NCBI GenBank assembly: GCA_963757815.1
Contig: CAVWSN010000036.1
Span: 62,001 to 126,000, forward strand
Source of the DNA: JACVRW01 sp963757815
Lineage (GTDB): Bacteria; Actinomycetota; Thermoleophilia; Solirubrobacterales; Thermoleophilaceae
Direction of reading: 5' to 3'
DNA: 64,000 nucleotides
Shown here piece by piece: positions 1 through 7,766 of this stretch. Every line of letters starts with the position of its first letter. The first letter of the stretch is position 1. The position numbers were made by a program, and so were the translations under genes. The notes below the pieces were generated by a model. It made no database searches, was not told the origin of the DNA, and was given only the letters and a program-made list of their open reading frames with translations.

Positions 1-566
1 TCACGCCGGGCGTGTCCTTGTCGACCAGGAAGAGGGTCGGGGTGCGCTCGGGCATCACCAGCGCGAGCACGATCAGGAAGTCGGCGACGTCGCCGACCGT
101 CACGAACCACTTCTCGCCGTTGATCCGGTACCCGCCGTTCGCCGGCTCGGCGGTCGTCTCGATCAGCGACGGGTCGGAGCCCGCGCCCGCCTCGGTGACC
201 GCGAAGCAATCCCGCCGCTCACCCCGGATCGCGGGCTCGAGATACTCCTCCCGCTGCGCCGGCGTGCAGACGCGGAGCGCGTTCGCGGGGCGCCAGACCG
301 TGTCCCAGAGGGCGTTCGTGAGCCTGCCGAGCTCTTCCTGCACGAGCACCTGGTCGAGCACGCCGAGGCCCTGGCCGCCCCACTCCGCCGGCATGTTGAT
401 CGCGTTCAGGCGCAGCTCGCGCACGCGGGCGGCGATCTGCGCATGGACGTCGTCCGGGAGCCCGTTCTGCTCCTCGCAGGCCTCCTCGTGCTCCATGATC
501 GCGTCCGCAAGCGCGCGGGCGCGGCTGCGAAGGTCCTCCTGGGCGGGCGCTCAGCTCGAGATCCAC
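1..566 (-). CDS. Acyl-CoA dehydrogenase, partial (runs off left edge), apparent frameshift near its start
   Basis: The minus strand encodes the N-terminal and middle parts of a FAD-dependent acyl-CoA dehydrogenase, which would oxidise an acyl-CoA to the enoyl-CoA in fatty or branched acid breakdown. Visible signatures are MPAEWGGQGLG, then FAVTEAGAGSDPS, which lines the flavin/substrate pocket, and INGEKWFVT. The best start is GTG at 566 with a GAGGAG ribosome site about 8 bases upstream, giving VDLELSA. The conserved frame (QEDLRSRARALADAIMEHEE) is one base out of phase from about 541-550, where an extra base sits in a GC run. The alternative is a shorter protein from ATG 496. The C-terminal catalytic Glu lies outside the window. 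Confidence 0.85.
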
Positions 567-734
567 CGGTCAGTCTCCTCGTTCGTCGAATGCGGCCCCA
601 GCCTACGCCCCCGAACCTGGCGCGGCCGCTGCGCTTGCCAGCTGCCCGCGCGCGGGTAAGCACTATGTGTCCCTCCGCGGATGCCGGAGGACGCCGGTGT
701 GCGCGGGAAATACTCCACTGCACGGGGGCCTGCC

Positions 735-2324
735 ATGCGCCGTCTGCCCGGTCTTCTCCTGCTCGTGTTCCTGGTCGCGTTAGGGGGTGCCGGCGCCGCT
801 TTGGCGCAGTCGAGTCCGCTGGTGCGGATAAGCGGACCCTCGCCCTTCGCTGCAAACTGCAACGGCGCGCCGCAGAACGGCACGGTCTACCCCAACGCCG
901 AGGTCGAGCCCTGGGTGAGCGTGAACCCCGCTGACCGCCGCAACCTGGTCGCCGTCTGGCAGCAGGACCGCTGGTCCAACGGAGGCGCCCAGGGGAACCT
1001 CACCGGGGTCTCCTTCGATCGCGGCGACTCCTGGCGACGGCTCACGCCGCCGCCGTTCTCGCGCTGCGCCGGCGGCAACGCCGCCAACGGCGGCGACTAC
1101 GAGCGGGCGACCGATCCGTGGGTGAGCTTCGGTCCTGACGGCACGGCGCACCAGATCGCACTGTCGTTCAACGACTCGAACCCGATCAACGCGGTCCTCG
1201 TGTCGAGCTCGGAAAACGGCGGTCGCACCTGGGGCAGGATCACCACGCTCCAGCGCGACACCGTGGCCGAGCTCTTCAACGACAAGGAGTCGATCACCGC
1301 CGATCCGACCGACCGGAACTTCGTCTACGCCGTATGGGATCGCCTCCAGATCCAGAACCCGGCGGACGTCAACTCACCGTTCTCGGGCGACACCCTGTTC
1401 GCGCGCTCGACCGACGGCGGCAGGACCTGGCAGCCGACCAGGACGATCCTCGACTTCCCGAACAACAGCAACATTCAGACGATCGGCAACCAGATCGTGG
1501 TGCTCGGCAACGGCACGCTCGTCAACGTCTTCAACCTGATCAACCAAGAAGGGGTGCCGCTCGTCGCGATCCAGCGCTCCACCAACAAGGGAGTCACCTG
1601 GTCCGCCCCGATCGTCATCGACGTGATGTTCGGCAGCTTCACGCAGGGTCAGGGCGTGATCGACCCGTCCGACGGGCACCCGGTCCGCACCGGCGACATC
1701 CTGCCGGAGGCCGCCGCCGACCCGCGCCGCGGCTCGGAGACCCTGCACATCGTCTGGCAGGACATCCGCTTCACGCTGGCCGCTCCGCTTCCCTACTTCA
1801 ACGATCAGATCGTGATCTCGAGCTCGGAAGACGGCGGCTTCAACTGGAGCGACGCCAGACGGGTCAGCGAGAACAAGCTGACGCAGGCGTTCACCGGCTC
1901 GGTCGACGTCGACGAGCGGGGGGCGGTGGGAGTCACCTACTACGACTTCACCTCCGATGACCCGTCGGGTGGCCCGCTCGACACCGACTACTGGTTCACG
2001 GTGGCGCGTAGCGGCGACGCCCGCTTCTCGCCCCGGCAACGGCTGGCGCGGCCGTTCAACATGGCGACGGCTCCGGACGCCGGCGGCTACTTCGTCGGCG
2101 ACTACGAGGGGCTCGCCACGAGCGGCCGTCGTTTCGCGCCGGTGTTCGTGGCCGCCAACAGCGGCAACCTCCTGAACCGAACTGACGTGTTCTCGACGCT
2201 GCTCCAGCCGAGCCTCGCCTCAGCGCAGGCCGGCCGCCGGACGGCGCGCGCGAGTACCCGCGGGCGCCTGGCCCGCCTTGTCAAGCAGGGAGGAGGGATT
2301 CGCGGCCCCGTGCGCGTTCGCTGA
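735..2324 (+). CDS. Secreted sialidase-fold (BNR/Asp-box repeat) protein
   Basis: A 529-residue exported protein. Residues 1-25 form a Sec signal peptide (MRRLPGLLLLVFLVALGG, then ALAQ), which is why ATG 735 is chosen over the in-frame upstream start at 681. The mature part carries five Asp-box turns (SFDRGDSW, SSENGGRTWG, RSTDGGRTWQ, RSTNKGVTWS, SSEDGGFNWS) spaced as in six-bladed sialidase/BNR beta-propellers. The fold is clear. Catalytic sialidase residues (an Arg triad with an FRIP motif) are not obvious, so true sialidase activity is doubtful and it may be a carbohydrate-binding or structural surface protein. It stands alone and ends just before a strong stem-loop. Confidence 0.85.
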   Translation: MRRLPGLLLLVFLVALGGAGAALAQSSPLVRISGPSPFAANCNGAPQNGTVYPNAEVEPWVSVNPADRRNLVAVWQQDRWSNGGAQGNLTGVSFDRGDSWRRLTPPPFSRCAGGNAANGGDYERATDPWVSFGPDGTAHQIALSFNDSNPINAVLVSSSENGGRTWGRITTLQRDTVAELFNDKESITADPTDRNFVYAVWDRLQIQNPADVNSPFSGDTLFARSTDGGRTWQPTRTILDFPNNSNIQTIGNQIVVLGNGTLVNVFNLINQEGVPLVAIQRSTNKGVTWSAPIVIDVMFGSFTQGQGVIDPSDGHPVRTGDILPEAAADPRRGSETLHIVWQDIRFTLAAPLPYFNDQIVISSSEDGGFNWSDARRVSENKLTQAFTGSVDVDERGAVGVTYYDFTSDDPSGGPLDTDYWFTVARSGDARFSPRQRLARPFNMATAPDAGGYFVGDYEGLATSGRRFAPVFVAANSGNLLNRTDVFSTLLQPSLASAQAGRRTARASTRGRLARLVKQGGGIRGPVRVR

Positions 2325-2333
2325 TCTGGGGCT

Positions 2334-2363
2334 GCCCGCGGGCCGCTCCGGCGGCCCGCGGGC
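2334..2363. terminator. Perfect 12-bp GC stem-loop, probable terminator
   Basis: The arm gcccgcgggccg (2334-2345) pairs perfectly with cggcccgcgggc (2352-2363) across a 6-base loop, 10 bases after the stop of the sialidase-fold gene. There is no U-tract, which is common for actinobacterial terminators. Being symmetric, it could also end the minus-strand coding remnant to its right. Confidence 0.65.
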
Positions 2364-2465
2364 TCAGCTCGCCGCTTCGCCCGGCTCCACCGCCGTGAGG
2401 TCGGCCGCCCGGCCGGCCTCGATCACGCGTTTGAGGAACGCCTGGGTGCGTTCCTCTCGCCTGAT
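2364..2465 (-). pseudogene. Possible 3' remnant of an unknown minus-strand gene
   Basis: About 34 minus-strand codons with strong G/C third positions read IRREERTQAFLKRVIEAG and end ADLTAVEPGEAAS before a TGA at 2364-2366. No usable start is present, and the frame closes upstream near the promoter of the TPP-enzyme gene. The codon bias and the terminator placed just after it suggest the tail of a lost gene. It is too short to identify and could be chance. Confidence 0.25.
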
Positions 2466-2494
2466 TGGCGCGTCAGTTATAAGTGCTTGCGCCG

Positions 2495-4120
2495 ATGACT
2501 GTCAAACAGCGGGCCCGTGGCGGCGATGTGGTGGTTGGCGCGCTCGAGGAGCTCGGCGCGAGCGCCGTCTTCGGCGTGCCCGGAACGCACGCGCTCGCGA
2601 TCTGGGAGGGCCTCCGCGAGAGCCCGATCGCCACGCTCGGGATGCGGACCGAGCTCTGCGCCGGCTTCGCCGCCGACGGCTACGCGCGGGCCAGCGGCCG
2701 GGTGGCGCCGCTCCTGCTCTCGACCGGGCCCGGCGCGCTGAACTCGCTAACCGCGTTGATGGAGAGCGCGACCGCGCACGTCCCGGTGCTCGCGCTCTCG
2801 AGCCAGATCCCGCGCGATCTGATCGGGCGCAACCGCGGCTTCCTCCACGACCTGCCGGACCAGTTGGCGAGCTTCGCTCCGATCGTCAAGCAGGCGCGCC
2901 GGGCCGAGAGCGCCGCCGGGCTGGCGGAGCTCGTGGCCGACGCCTGGCGGGTCGCGCTCACACCGCCGAGCGGGCCGGTGTACCTCGAGGTGCCGGTGGA
3001 CGTGCTCGACGGGCCCGCGGGCGCGGCCCCGGTGGCGACGCTCGACGGCTCCCTGGAACGGGCCGTCGCGCCGCCCGCCGAGCTCGTCGCCGAGGCCGCC
3101 GCGCTGCTCGCCGCCGCCGAGCGCCCCGTCATCTGGGCCGGCGGTGGGGTCGAGCGCTCCGGGGCCTGGGACGAGCTGCGTGACCTCGCGGAGCGCCTGC
3201 GCGCGCCGGTTGCCACGACCTACATGGGCAAGGGCGCTTTCCCGGCCGGCCATCCACTGTCCGTGGGCTCGGCGTGCGACGACGCCGCGTTCGGCGAGCT
3301 CCTGGCCGACGCCGACGTGGTGCTCTGCGTCGGAACCGAGCTCGGCGCCGAGACCACGCGCCAGTACGAGCTGCGACCCTCGGGCCGGCTGATCCACATC
3401 GACGCCGCGCCCGAGCGGATCGGGTCCAACTACGAGGCGCTGGCGCTGGTGGGCGACGCCACCGCCGCGCTCGCCGCGCTCGTGCCGCTCGTCCCGGGGC
3501 GTGAGCAGGACGGAGACGCCGAGCGCCGCGTCGAGGCGCTGCGGGCGCGCATCGCAAAAGGGCTCGACGAGCAGGGCCGCGAGCTCGAGCGCGGGATCCT
3601 GCGCGACATCGTGGCCGTGGCAGGGCCCGACGCGGTGATCGCCTGGGACATGACGATCATGGGCTACTGGGCTGCGGCCCACCTGCCCGTCGAGAAGCCG
3701 CGCACGTTCCTCTACCCGCTCGGCTCGGGGACGCTCGGCTACGCGTGGCCCGCGGCGCTCGGCGCGCAGGCGGTGCGGCCGGGCGAGCGCACGCTCGCCG
3801 TGATGGGTGACGGCGGCGTCCTCTACACGCTGCAGGAGCTCGCCAGCGCGCGCCAGCACGAGCTGCCGGCCAAGCTCCTGATAGTCGACGACCGCGGCTA
3901 CGGCATCCTGCGCGAGTACCAGCGCGACGCGTTCGCGGCCACCCACTCGGTCGACCTCGTCCAGCCGGACTTCGAGGTCGTGTGCCGCGGCTTCGGCGTT
4001 CCCGCGCGGACCGTCGAGCCGCCCGAGCTGACCGGAGCACTCGAGTGGGCGTTCGGCGAGCAGGGCCCGGCCGCGGTGATCCTGCGTGCCGCGGTGACCG
4101 CGCACCGCCCGACGCCATGA
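2495..4120 (+). CDS. Thiamine-pyrophosphate enzyme of the acetolactate synthase/benzoylformate decarboxylase family
   Basis: A 541-residue protein with the three domains of TPP enzymes: an N-terminal pyrimidine-binding domain with the cofactor-activating Glu (in RTELCAGFAADGYARASG, about residue 52), a central domain, and a C-terminal pyrophosphate-binding domain (GDGGVLYTLQELASARQ ... VDDRGYGIL, about residues 430-465). It should decarboxylate or carboligate a 2-oxo acid; the substrate cannot be read from the sequence. There is no regulatory-subunit gene, so it is unlikely to be the biosynthetic IlvB. ATG 2495 is preferred over GTG 2483. Its stop overlaps the aminotransferase start (ATGA), so the two are translationally coupled and probably share a pathway in which a keto acid is decarboxylated and an aldehyde or keto acid is transaminated. 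Confidence 0.85.
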   Translation: MTVKQRARGGDVVVGALEELGASAVFGVPGTHALAIWEGLRESPIATLGMRTELCAGFAADGYARASGRVAPLLLSTGPGALNSLTALMESATAHVPVLALSSQIPRDLIGRNRGFLHDLPDQLASFAPIVKQARRAESAAGLAELVADAWRVALTPPSGPVYLEVPVDVLDGPAGAAPVATLDGSLERAVAPPAELVAEAAALLAAAERPVIWAGGGVERSGAWDELRDLAERLRAPVATTYMGKGAFPAGHPLSVGSACDDAAFGELLADADVVLCVGTELGAETTRQYELRPSGRLIHIDAAPERIGSNYEALALVGDATAALAALVPLVPGREQDGDAERRVEALRARIAKGLDEQGRELERGILRDIVAVAGPDAVIAWDMTIMGYWAAAHLPVEKPRTFLYPLGSGTLGYAWPAALGAQAVRPGERTLAVMGDGGVLYTLQELASARQHELPAKLLIVDDRGYGILREYQRDAFAATHSVDLVQPDFEVVCRGFGVPARTVEPPELTGALEWAFGEQGPAAVILRAAVTAHRPTP

Positions 4121-5247
4121 CCGACTGGAGCGCCCTGCTGCGCGCCCAGCTGCTCGATCTCGGCCCCTACGAGCCGGGACCGAGCGTCGACGAGCTGCGG
4201 CGCGAGCACGGCCTGGACGACCTGGCCAAGCTGAACTGGAACGAGGGCCTGTTCGGCCCGCTTCCGGGGGTACTCGACGCCGTGGCCGGCGAGCTGCCCG
4301 AGAGCTGGTCCTACCCCGAGCACGCCTACCTGGAGCTCCGTGAGGGGATCGCGCGCGACATCGGCGCGCGCGCCGATCAGATCCTCCCGGGGCACGGGAT
4401 CCAGACGATGATCCTCACGCTCTGCGCGGCCTTTCTGAACCCCGGCGACCGCGTGGTCGTACCGCAACCGACCTACGGCCTCTACGCGCAGGCTTCGCGC
4501 GCTGCCGGCGCGACGGTCGAGCGAGTTCCGTCGCCCGAGCTGCGCCTCGACCTCGAGCGGGTCGCCGACGCCGCGCGCCGCAGCGGGGCTCGGCTCGCGT
4601 GGGTGTGCGACCCCAACAACCCCACCGGGTCGCTCATCGACCCGGCGGAGTGGGCAGCGTTCCTCGACGCGCTGCCGCCCGGCTGCGTGGCGGTGGCGGA
4701 CGAGGCATACATCGACTACGTCGAGCCGGAGACCCGCATCCGGCGCGAGGAGGACGTGGCGGCCGGCCGGCCGGTGGTCGTGCTGCGCACGTTCTCGAAG
4801 ATCTTCGGCCTCGCCGGCCTGCGGCTCGGCTACGCGCTCGCCGCGCCCGAGCTCGTCCCGTATCTCCAGGCGGTGCAGGAGCCGTTCAACGTCAACCGCC
4901 CGGCCCTCGTGGCCGGCGCGGCCAGCCTCGGGAGGCCGGACGAGGTGGCGCAGCGGCGCGCCGCCACCGCCGCGGCACGCGCGCATCTGGCGGGCGCGCT
5001 CGCAGGGGCCGGCATCCGCGTGCTCCCGTCCGAGGCGAACTTCCTGTTCGTGGAGCACGGCGTGGACGACGCCGCGCTCTTCGGCGGCCTCGTCCGGCGC
5101 GGCATCCTGATCCGGGGCGGGGCCGAGATGGGCATGCCCGGATGGGCGCGCATAACCGTCGGCCCGCAGCCGCTCATGGACCGCGTGGCGGAGGCGCTGC
5201 CGGCGGTGCGGGCGGAGCTGCTCAGCGCAGGAGCCCGCGCGCGATGA
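4117..5247 (+). CDS. PLP aminotransferase class I/II, histidinol-phosphate-aminotransferase-like
   Basis: A 376-residue fold-type I aminotransferase. DPNNPTGS binds the cofactor and substrate, VADEAYIDYV carries the Asp that contacts PLP nitrogen, and FSKIFGLAGLRLGY holds the Schiff-base Lys (about residue 228). Overall it resembles HisC-type enzymes. It is coupled by a 4-bp overlap to the upstream TPP enzyme rather than sitting in a his operon, so a role in a dedicated amino-acid or aminoalkyl pathway is more likely than histidine synthesis. Its 3' end overlaps the convergent acyl-CoA dehydrogenase by 26 bp. Confidence 0.85.
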   Translation: MTDWSALLRAQLLDLGPYEPGPSVDELRREHGLDDLAKLNWNEGLFGPLPGVLDAVAGELPESWSYPEHAYLELREGIARDIGARADQILPGHGIQTMILTLCAAFLNPGDRVVVPQPTYGLYAQASRAAGATVERVPSPELRLDLERVADAARRSGARLAWVCDPNNPTGSLIDPAEWAAFLDALPPGCVAVADEAYIDYVEPETRIRREEDVAAGRPVVVLRTFSKIFGLAGLRLGYALAAPELVPYLQAVQEPFNVNRPALVAGAASLGRPDEVAQRRAATAAARAHLAGALAGAGIRVLPSEANFLFVEHGVDDAALFGGLVRRGILIRGGAEMGMPGWARITVGPQPLMDRVAEALPAVRAELLSAGARAR

Positions 5248-6364
5248 CCATCCGCTGGATGTCCGAGGTGCCCTCCTCGATCTCCTCGAGCTTGGCGTCG
5301 CGCATCCACTTCTCCACCGGGTATTCGCGCGAGTAGCCCCAGCCGCCGAGGGTCTGGAGCGCGGCCCAGGTGCACCACATGGCGGTCTCCGAGGCGTGCA
5401 GCTTGGCCATCGCGGCCTCGGTGGTCGCGCGCTCGCCCGCGTCGAGCATCCGCGCCGCGCGCCACACGAGCAGCCGCGATGCGTCCACCCGCAGCGCCAT
5501 GTCGGCGAGCCGGAAGCCGACCGCCTGGTGCTCGGCTATCGGCTTGCCGAACTGCACGCGCTCGCGCGCGTAGGCGGTCGCGTACTCGAGCGCGGCCCGG
5601 GCGAGGCCGGTGGCGGAAGCGCCGAGCGTCACGCGCGAGCGGTCGAAGGTCTGCATGAGCCCGCGGAAGCCCTCGCCCTCTGGGCCGAGGCGGCGGTCGG
5701 CCGGCACCCGCACGTCGTCGAGGAAGAGCTCGGTGTTGACGATCGCCCGCTGGCCCATCTTGCGCATCGGCGGCCCCCAGCTCAGCCCGTCGTCGCCGCT
5801 CTCGAGCACGAACGCCGTGACGCCCCGGTAGCCGCTGCCGGGCTCCACGGTCGCGAACACGACGCAGTAGTCGGCCACGCCTCCGTTCGAGATCCAGCTC
5901 TTCTGGCCGCTCAGGACGTAGCCGTCCGCGTCGCGGCGAGCGGCGGTCCGGATCGACGCGGCGTCGGAGCCCGCCTCGGGCTCGGTGGTGGCGAGCGCGG
6001 TCAGCGGCGGCCGCTCACCGGTCAGGGGCTCGATCCAGCGGCGCTGCTGCGACTCGTCGCCGAGCGCCAGCACGGGCTCCGCGAAGAAGCCGTTGGAGGT
6101 GATCAGGTTGCCGATGCCGGAGCAGCCGTGCGAGAGCTCCTCCTGGACGATGCAGCCCGTCAGGCAGTCGGTCATGCCGCCGCCGCCGAACTCCTCGGGC
6201 AGCATGAACGAGGTCAGCCCGATCTCGGCCGCCTTGTTCCAGATCTCGCGCGGCAGCTCCGTGTCGGCCTCGTCCACCTCGAGCGAGATCGGCCGGATCT
6301 CGTTGGCCGCGAAATCCCGGCAGACCCGCCGGATCTCCTCCTGCTCCGGGGTCAGGTCTTGCAT
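5222..6364 (-). CDS. Acyl-CoA dehydrogenase
   Basis: A 380-residue flavoprotein of standard family length. It shows the N-terminal helical domain, LTALATTEPEAGSDAASIRT in the beta domain (flavin/substrate site), DRSRVTLGASATGLARAALE, and the C-terminal EEIEEGTSDIQRMVIARGLL block where the catalytic Glu precedes GTSDIQ. ATG 6364 overlaps the stop of the preceding small gene (TGATG), arguing for coupled translation in an ArsA / small protein / dehydrogenase operon. GTG 6367 is an alternative start. The ArsA neighbour does not obviously belong to fatty-acid breakdown, so the functional link is unknown. Confidence 0.92.
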   Translation of the reverse strand: MQDLTPEQEEIRRVCRDFAANEIRPISLEVDEADTELPREIWNKAAEIGLTSFMLPEEFGGGGMTDCLTGCIVQEELSHGCSGIGNLITSNGFFAEPVLALGDESQQRRWIEPLTGERPPLTALATTEPEAGSDAASIRTAARRDADGYVLSGQKSWISNGGVADYCVVFATVEPGSGYRGVTAFVLESGDDGLSWGPPMRKMGQRAIVNTELFLDDVRVPADRRLGPEGEGFRGLMQTFDRSRVTLGASATGLARAALEYATAYARERVQFGKPIAEHQAVGFRLADMALRVDASRLLVWRAARMLDAGERATTEAAMAKLHASETAMWCTWAALQTLGGWGYSREYPVEKWMRDAKLEEIEEGTSDIQRMVIARGLLR

Positions 6365-6600
6365 CACTCGATGGGGATGTCCTCGACCTCGGGCTCGCGG
6401 CGCGGCTGGTCGAGGCGCTCGAGATACCAGTCGATCAGCGCCCGCAGCGTCAGCAGGAACTCGCGGATCAGCTTCGTGACCTGGTCGTCGAGCTCGCGGG
6501 GAGCGACCCGGCGCAGGCCGTCCAGCAGGACGAACAGCGCGGCGGGGTCGGGGCTGCCACCGTGCGGGGGCGGCGGCGGATCAGGTCGCTCGCTGTCCAT
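6364..6600 (-). CDS. Small proline-rich/helical protein between ArsA-type ATPase and acyl-CoA dehydrogenase
   Basis: A 78-residue protein not recognised as a named family. The N-terminus is acidic and Pro-rich (RPDPPPPPHGG), residues about 20-65 look amphipathic and helical (LFVLLDGLRRVAP ... LIREFLLTLRALIDWYLERL), and the tail is acidic. Its start overlaps the 3' end of the ArsA gene by 20 bp and its stop overlaps the next start, so it is embedded in a tightly coupled operon. Its good codon bias and fixed position suggest a real protein, perhaps a binding partner of the ATPase; that role is inference. Confidence 0.7.
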   Translation of the reverse strand: MDSERPDPPPPPHGGSPDPAALFVLLDGLRRVAPRELDDQVTKLIREFLLTLRALIDWYLERLDQPRREPEVEDIPIE

Positions 6601-7753
6601 CCGGGCTCCGCTCGAACACGATCTCCAGTGCCCCGTTCTCGAAGCGGGCGCCGCGGGTCGTGTGGGCCGCCAGCGCGGGCGGCAGCATGATTGTCCGCTT
6701 GTGGGAGCCCACCCGCACGATCACCTCGAGCCCGAGCTTCTTCAGGCTGAGCTCGCCGCGCTCGGCGAACGGAACCTCGACCCTGAGTGTGGCCCGCCCG
6801 TTGTCGGTGGCGAGCTCGTGCGTGAGCCGGTCATGGAGGATCGCGGCCGGATCGCGCTCCCCGAACAGGGTGTCGGCGAGCCGGTCGAGCATCTCGCCAC
6901 CCACCACCTCGCGCTCGAAGTAGGGCGCGCTCAGCACCGGCACCGGCGCGAACGCCGAGCGGACCAGCTCGAGCTGCTCGTCCTGCGCCGCGCGCCAGGC
7001 GGCGAAGTAGCCCTCGGCGGGGAGGATCCGGTTCACCAGCACGGCGTCGGTGAGGTAGCCGTAGAGGTTCAGGTAGGTGAAGGTCCGCATCGCCTCCTTG
7101 ACCACCATCCGGTCGGGGCTCATCACGAGCCGGACCGTGGTCCGCTCGCGGTCGCGCAGGATGCCGTTCATCGCCACGAGGTTGCGCGCCAGCCGCTCGA
7201 CGTCGTCGAACACGGCCTCGCCCGGCAGCGGTATGTCGAACAGCGACCGCGCGAAGGGCGCGAGCCGGCGCTGCGACGGCAGCATGCGCTCGAGCCACCA
7301 GGTCACGACGTCGGGGAAGGAGAGCAGCCGCAGCGTCTCGCCGGTCGGCGCGCAGTCGACGACCACCACGTCGAACTCGCCCTCGACGTGATGGCGCTTG
7401 ATCCAGAGGAGCGAGAAGAGCTCGTCCATCCCGGGCGGGACTGTCAGCTCCTCGGCGGAGATGCGGTCGATGCCGCGCTCGGCGAGCAGGTCGCCTAGCC
7501 ACCCCTGGACGCCGTCCCAGTTGCGCTCCATCTCCTCCTGCGCCTGGACCTCCTGGCCGAACAGGTTGGGACCCACCTGGGTGGGGTCGCCGCTCAGCTC
7601 GGCTTCGAGCGAGTCCGAGAGGCTGTGCGCCGGGTCGGTCGACAGCACGACGGTTCGCAGCCCGGCCGCGGCGCAGCGGCGGGCGCAGGCCGCGGCGACG
7701 CTGGTCTTGCCGACGCCGCCCTTGCCCGTGTAGAGGATCGTGCGAGGCGCCAT
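6581..7753 (-). CDS. ArsA/Get3-family P-loop ATPase
   Basis: A 390-residue SIMIBI-class ATPase. The deviant Walker A GKGGVGKT is at residues 9-16, a switch-I-like STDPAHSLSDSLE follows, and VDCAPTGETLRLLSFPD is the switch II region. The last about 90 residues (from RVEVPFAERGELSLKKLG) resemble the small alpha-crystallin-like domain found at the end of many actinobacterial and chloroflexus ArsA homologues. Cys ligands for arsenite are not apparent and no ars genes are nearby, so protein-targeting or membrane-related chaperoning is likelier than arsenite export. It is the first gene of a minus-strand operon with the small protein and the acyl-CoA dehydrogenase. Confidence 0.9.
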   Translation of the reverse strand: MAPRTILYTGKGGVGKTSVAAACARRCAAAGLRTVVLSTDPAHSLSDSLEAELSGDPTQVGPNLFGQEVQAQEEMERNWDGVQGWLGDLLAERGIDRISAEELTVPPGMDELFSLLWIKRHHVEGEFDVVVVDCAPTGETLRLLSFPDVVTWWLERMLPSQRRLAPFARSLFDIPLPGEAVFDDVERLARNLVAMNGILRDRERTTVRLVMSPDRMVVKEAMRTFTYLNLYGYLTDAVLVNRILPAEGYFAAWRAAQDEQLELVRSAFAPVPVLSAPYFEREVVGGEMLDRLADTLFGERDPAAILHDRLTHELATDNGRATLRVEVPFAERGELSLKKLGLEVIVRVGSHKRTIMLPPALAAHTTRGARFENGALEIVFERSPDGQRAT

Positions 7754-7766
7754 CAGGCGCCCGATC

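Noticed and set aside
3982..4116. Longer N-terminus for the aminotransferase
   Set aside because: The extension lies inside the conserved TPP-enzyme C-terminus in another frame; ATG 4117 with the ATGA overlap is the natural start.
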